Below, piece after piece: positions 5,427 through 6,645 of a DNA stretch of 6,645 bases (the first letter of the stretch is position 1; every line of letters starts with the position of its first letter). Position numbers and translations under genes: made by a program. The stretch spans positions 1 to 6,645 of the forward strand of contig JAJAZF010000051.1 in assembly GCA_026785875.1 (NCBI GenBank). Direction: 5' to 3'. This DNA comes from Chamaesiphon sp. (GTDB taxonomy: Bacteria; Cyanobacteriota; Cyanobacteriia; Cyanobacteriales; Chamaesiphonaceae). The notes beneath the pieces were generated by a model. It was given only the letters and a program-made list of their open reading frames with translations. It was not told the origin of the DNA and did not search any database.

Positions 5427-6645
5427 CTATATCCGAACTAATTTACTTCGCAATTGCTTGATACGATCGCGTAATGTAGCTGCTTTTTCAAATTCTAATT
5501 CTTTCGCGGCTACCTTCATCTCTGCTTCTAATTGGACGATCGCATCGGGAATTTGTTCGAGGGTTAATTCATCAACGTGGGCGATAACTGTCTCCAATTG
5601 TTGAGCATTCAATCGACGTGAAAGATCGAGGAATTGGAGGATGGAGTTATTACCTGTTTTGACGATCGAGTATGGTGTGATATTATTTACTTTATTGTGC
5701 GCGGATTGAATACCACGCCGACGATCGGTTTCATCGATCGCGGCGATCATGCTATCAGTCAATTTATCTGCATATAAAATCGCTTGTCCGCGAATGTGTC
5801 GTGCTGCGCGTCCGATCGTTTGAATTAACGATCGAGTCGAACGCAAGAAGCCTTCTTTATCCGCATCAAGAATCGCAACTAGCGACACTTCCGGTAAATC
5901 CAAACCTTCCCGTAATAAGTTGACTCCAATCAATACATCAAACTCACCATTCCGCAGCCCTTGAATAATTTCAATGCGTTCGATCGATTGAATTTCTGAA
6001 TGGAGATATTTTACCCTGACACTACGCTCGTGAAAATATTCAGTCAGATCTTCAGCCATCCGTTTAGTGAGCGTCGTAATCAAAACCCGTTCTTCGCGCT
6101 TGACTCGATCGCGAATTTCACCTAATAGATCGTCTACTTGTCCCTCCGTCGGACGGACGAATATTTCGGGATCGATTACCCCCGTCGGACGGATGATTTG
6201 TTGAGCGATTCGATCCTCAGAGATTTCGATTTCCCAAGCTCCAGGGGTCGCAGAAACAAAAATACATTGATTCACCTTCTCCCAGAATTCCTCAGCCTTT
6301 AAGGGGCGATTATCTGCCGCGCTTGGCAATCGAAACCCATGCTCGATTAGGACTTGCTTTCTGGCTCGATCGCCATTATACATCCCGCGAATTTGCGGAA
6401 CTGTGACGTGAGATTCATCAACGACGAGTAGCCAATCATCCGCAAAATAGTCGATCAAACATTCAGGCGGATCGCCAGCAGTACGCCTTGCTAAATGGCG
6501 AGAATAATTTTCCACCCCATTACAAAAACCAACTTCGCGCAACATTTCCAAATCGTATCGCGTCCGTTGGTCGATCCGTTGGGCTTCGATTAATTTACCG
6601 TTAGTTTCTAACTCAATTATCCGCTGTTTCAACTCAGCATCGATA
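5427..6645 (-). CDS. uvrB: UvrABC system protein B, C-terminal part (5' end beyond window)
   Basis: UvrB is the damage-verifying helicase of nucleotide excision repair, working with UvrA and UvrC in the cytoplasm. The window holds the last 405 residues of a protein of about 665; the frame continues past the right edge, so the TTG at 6630-6632 is not a start. Numbered from the edge, the visible motifs are the Walker B box VVDESH (75-79), motif III SATPG (131-135), motif V (ten residues around LLREGLDLPEV, about 243-253), motif VI QTIGRAARH (275-283), and the C-terminal UVR domain (about 370-400, LEFEKAATLRDRIKQL), which contacts UvrC. All helicase motifs look intact. The last residues (SKLVRI) differ from the displaced second terminus at 4858-4920, so the present tail may be a replacement brought by the higBA segment. 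The higB stub begins 10 bases after the stop. Confidence 0.97.
   Translation of the reverse strand, partial: IDAELKQRIIELETNGKLIEAQRIDQRTRYDLEMLREVGFCNGVENYSRHLARRTAGDPPECLIDYFADDWLLVVDESHVTVPQIRGMYNGDRARKQVLIEHGFRLPSAADNRPLKAEEFWEKVNQCIFVSATPGAWEIEISEDRIAQQIIRPTGVIDPEIFVRPTEGQVDDLLGEIRDRVKREERVLITTLTKRMAEDLTEYFHERSVRVKYLHSEIQSIERIEIIQGLRNGEFDVLIGVNLLREGLDLPEVSLVAILDADKEGFLRSTRSLIQTIGRAARHIRGQAILYADKLTDSMIAAIDETDRRRGIQSAHNKVNNITPYSIVKTGNNSILQFLDLSRRLNAQQLETVIAHVDELTLEQIPDAIVQLEAEMKVAAKELEFEKAATLRDRIKQLRSKLVRI
5436..5471. repeat. Direct repeat, right copy (inside the uvrB 3' end)
   Basis: This is the partner of 4885-4920, 29 of 36 bases identical. It encodes the DRIKQLRSKLV end of UvrB. Its position at the very 3' end of an essential-type gene, with an accessory gene between it and its copy, is the geometry produced by integration into a gene's 3' end with restoration of the coding end. 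No integrase gene lies between the copies. Confidence 0.8.

Noticed and set aside
6630..6632. TTG as the start of uvrB
   Set aside because: The frame stays open to the window edge and the missing N-terminal ATPase motifs show that the gene begins outside.

Overview
The window looks like a cyanobacterial chromosome segment. Two independent signs agree. By eye there are about 39 copies of CGATCG, the core of the cyanobacterial HIP1 repeat, where chance would give one or two. There is also a C-type diflavin flavodiiron protein (Flv3-like) of the kind found in oxygenic phototrophs. A heptamer tandem repeat of the cyanobacterial STRR style fits as well. I cannot name the genus.

Layout, left to right. 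Positions 1-1370 (minus) hold the first 456 residues of a Flv3-like flavodiiron protein that runs off the left edge. A 152-base divergent gap follows. Positions 1523-2020 (plus) encode a 165-residue protein with a methionine-rich segment and a C-terminal zinc ribbon. Its stop codon directly abuts the stop of a convergent aldo/keto reductase (2021-3007, minus). Behind the reductase lies a five-unit CCAAAAT repeat with an inverted partner. Next is a 58-residue small membrane protein gene (3167-3343, minus). A 223-base gap holds nested dyads and a plausible extended -10 promoter. Two convergent genes for Uma2-family (DUF820, PD-(D/E)XK fold) proteins follow, at 3567-4169 (plus) and 4249-4794 (minus).

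The right end is the most informative part. The 3' two-thirds of uvrB (5427-6645, minus) is followed after 10 bases by a 5' stub of a HigB-type toxin gene, then an intact HigA-type antitoxin gene (4921-5334). Immediately after the higA stop lies a second, diverged copy of the uvrB 3' end (4858-4920). The higBA remnant is therefore bracketed by 36-base direct repeats (29/36 identical) made of uvrB terminal sequence. This is what one would expect if a small toxin-antitoxin cassette had entered the 3' end of uvrB and brought a replacement terminus. The toxin has since been lost by deletion and the antitoxin kept.

Most of these genes do not form one pathway. Flv3 handles oxygen photoreduction, UvrB nucleotide excision repair, and the reductase generic carbonyl reduction. 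The Uma2 genes, the higBA remnant and the repeats are accessory, mobile-leaning content. I see no tRNA, rRNA, CRISPR array, transposase or integrase.
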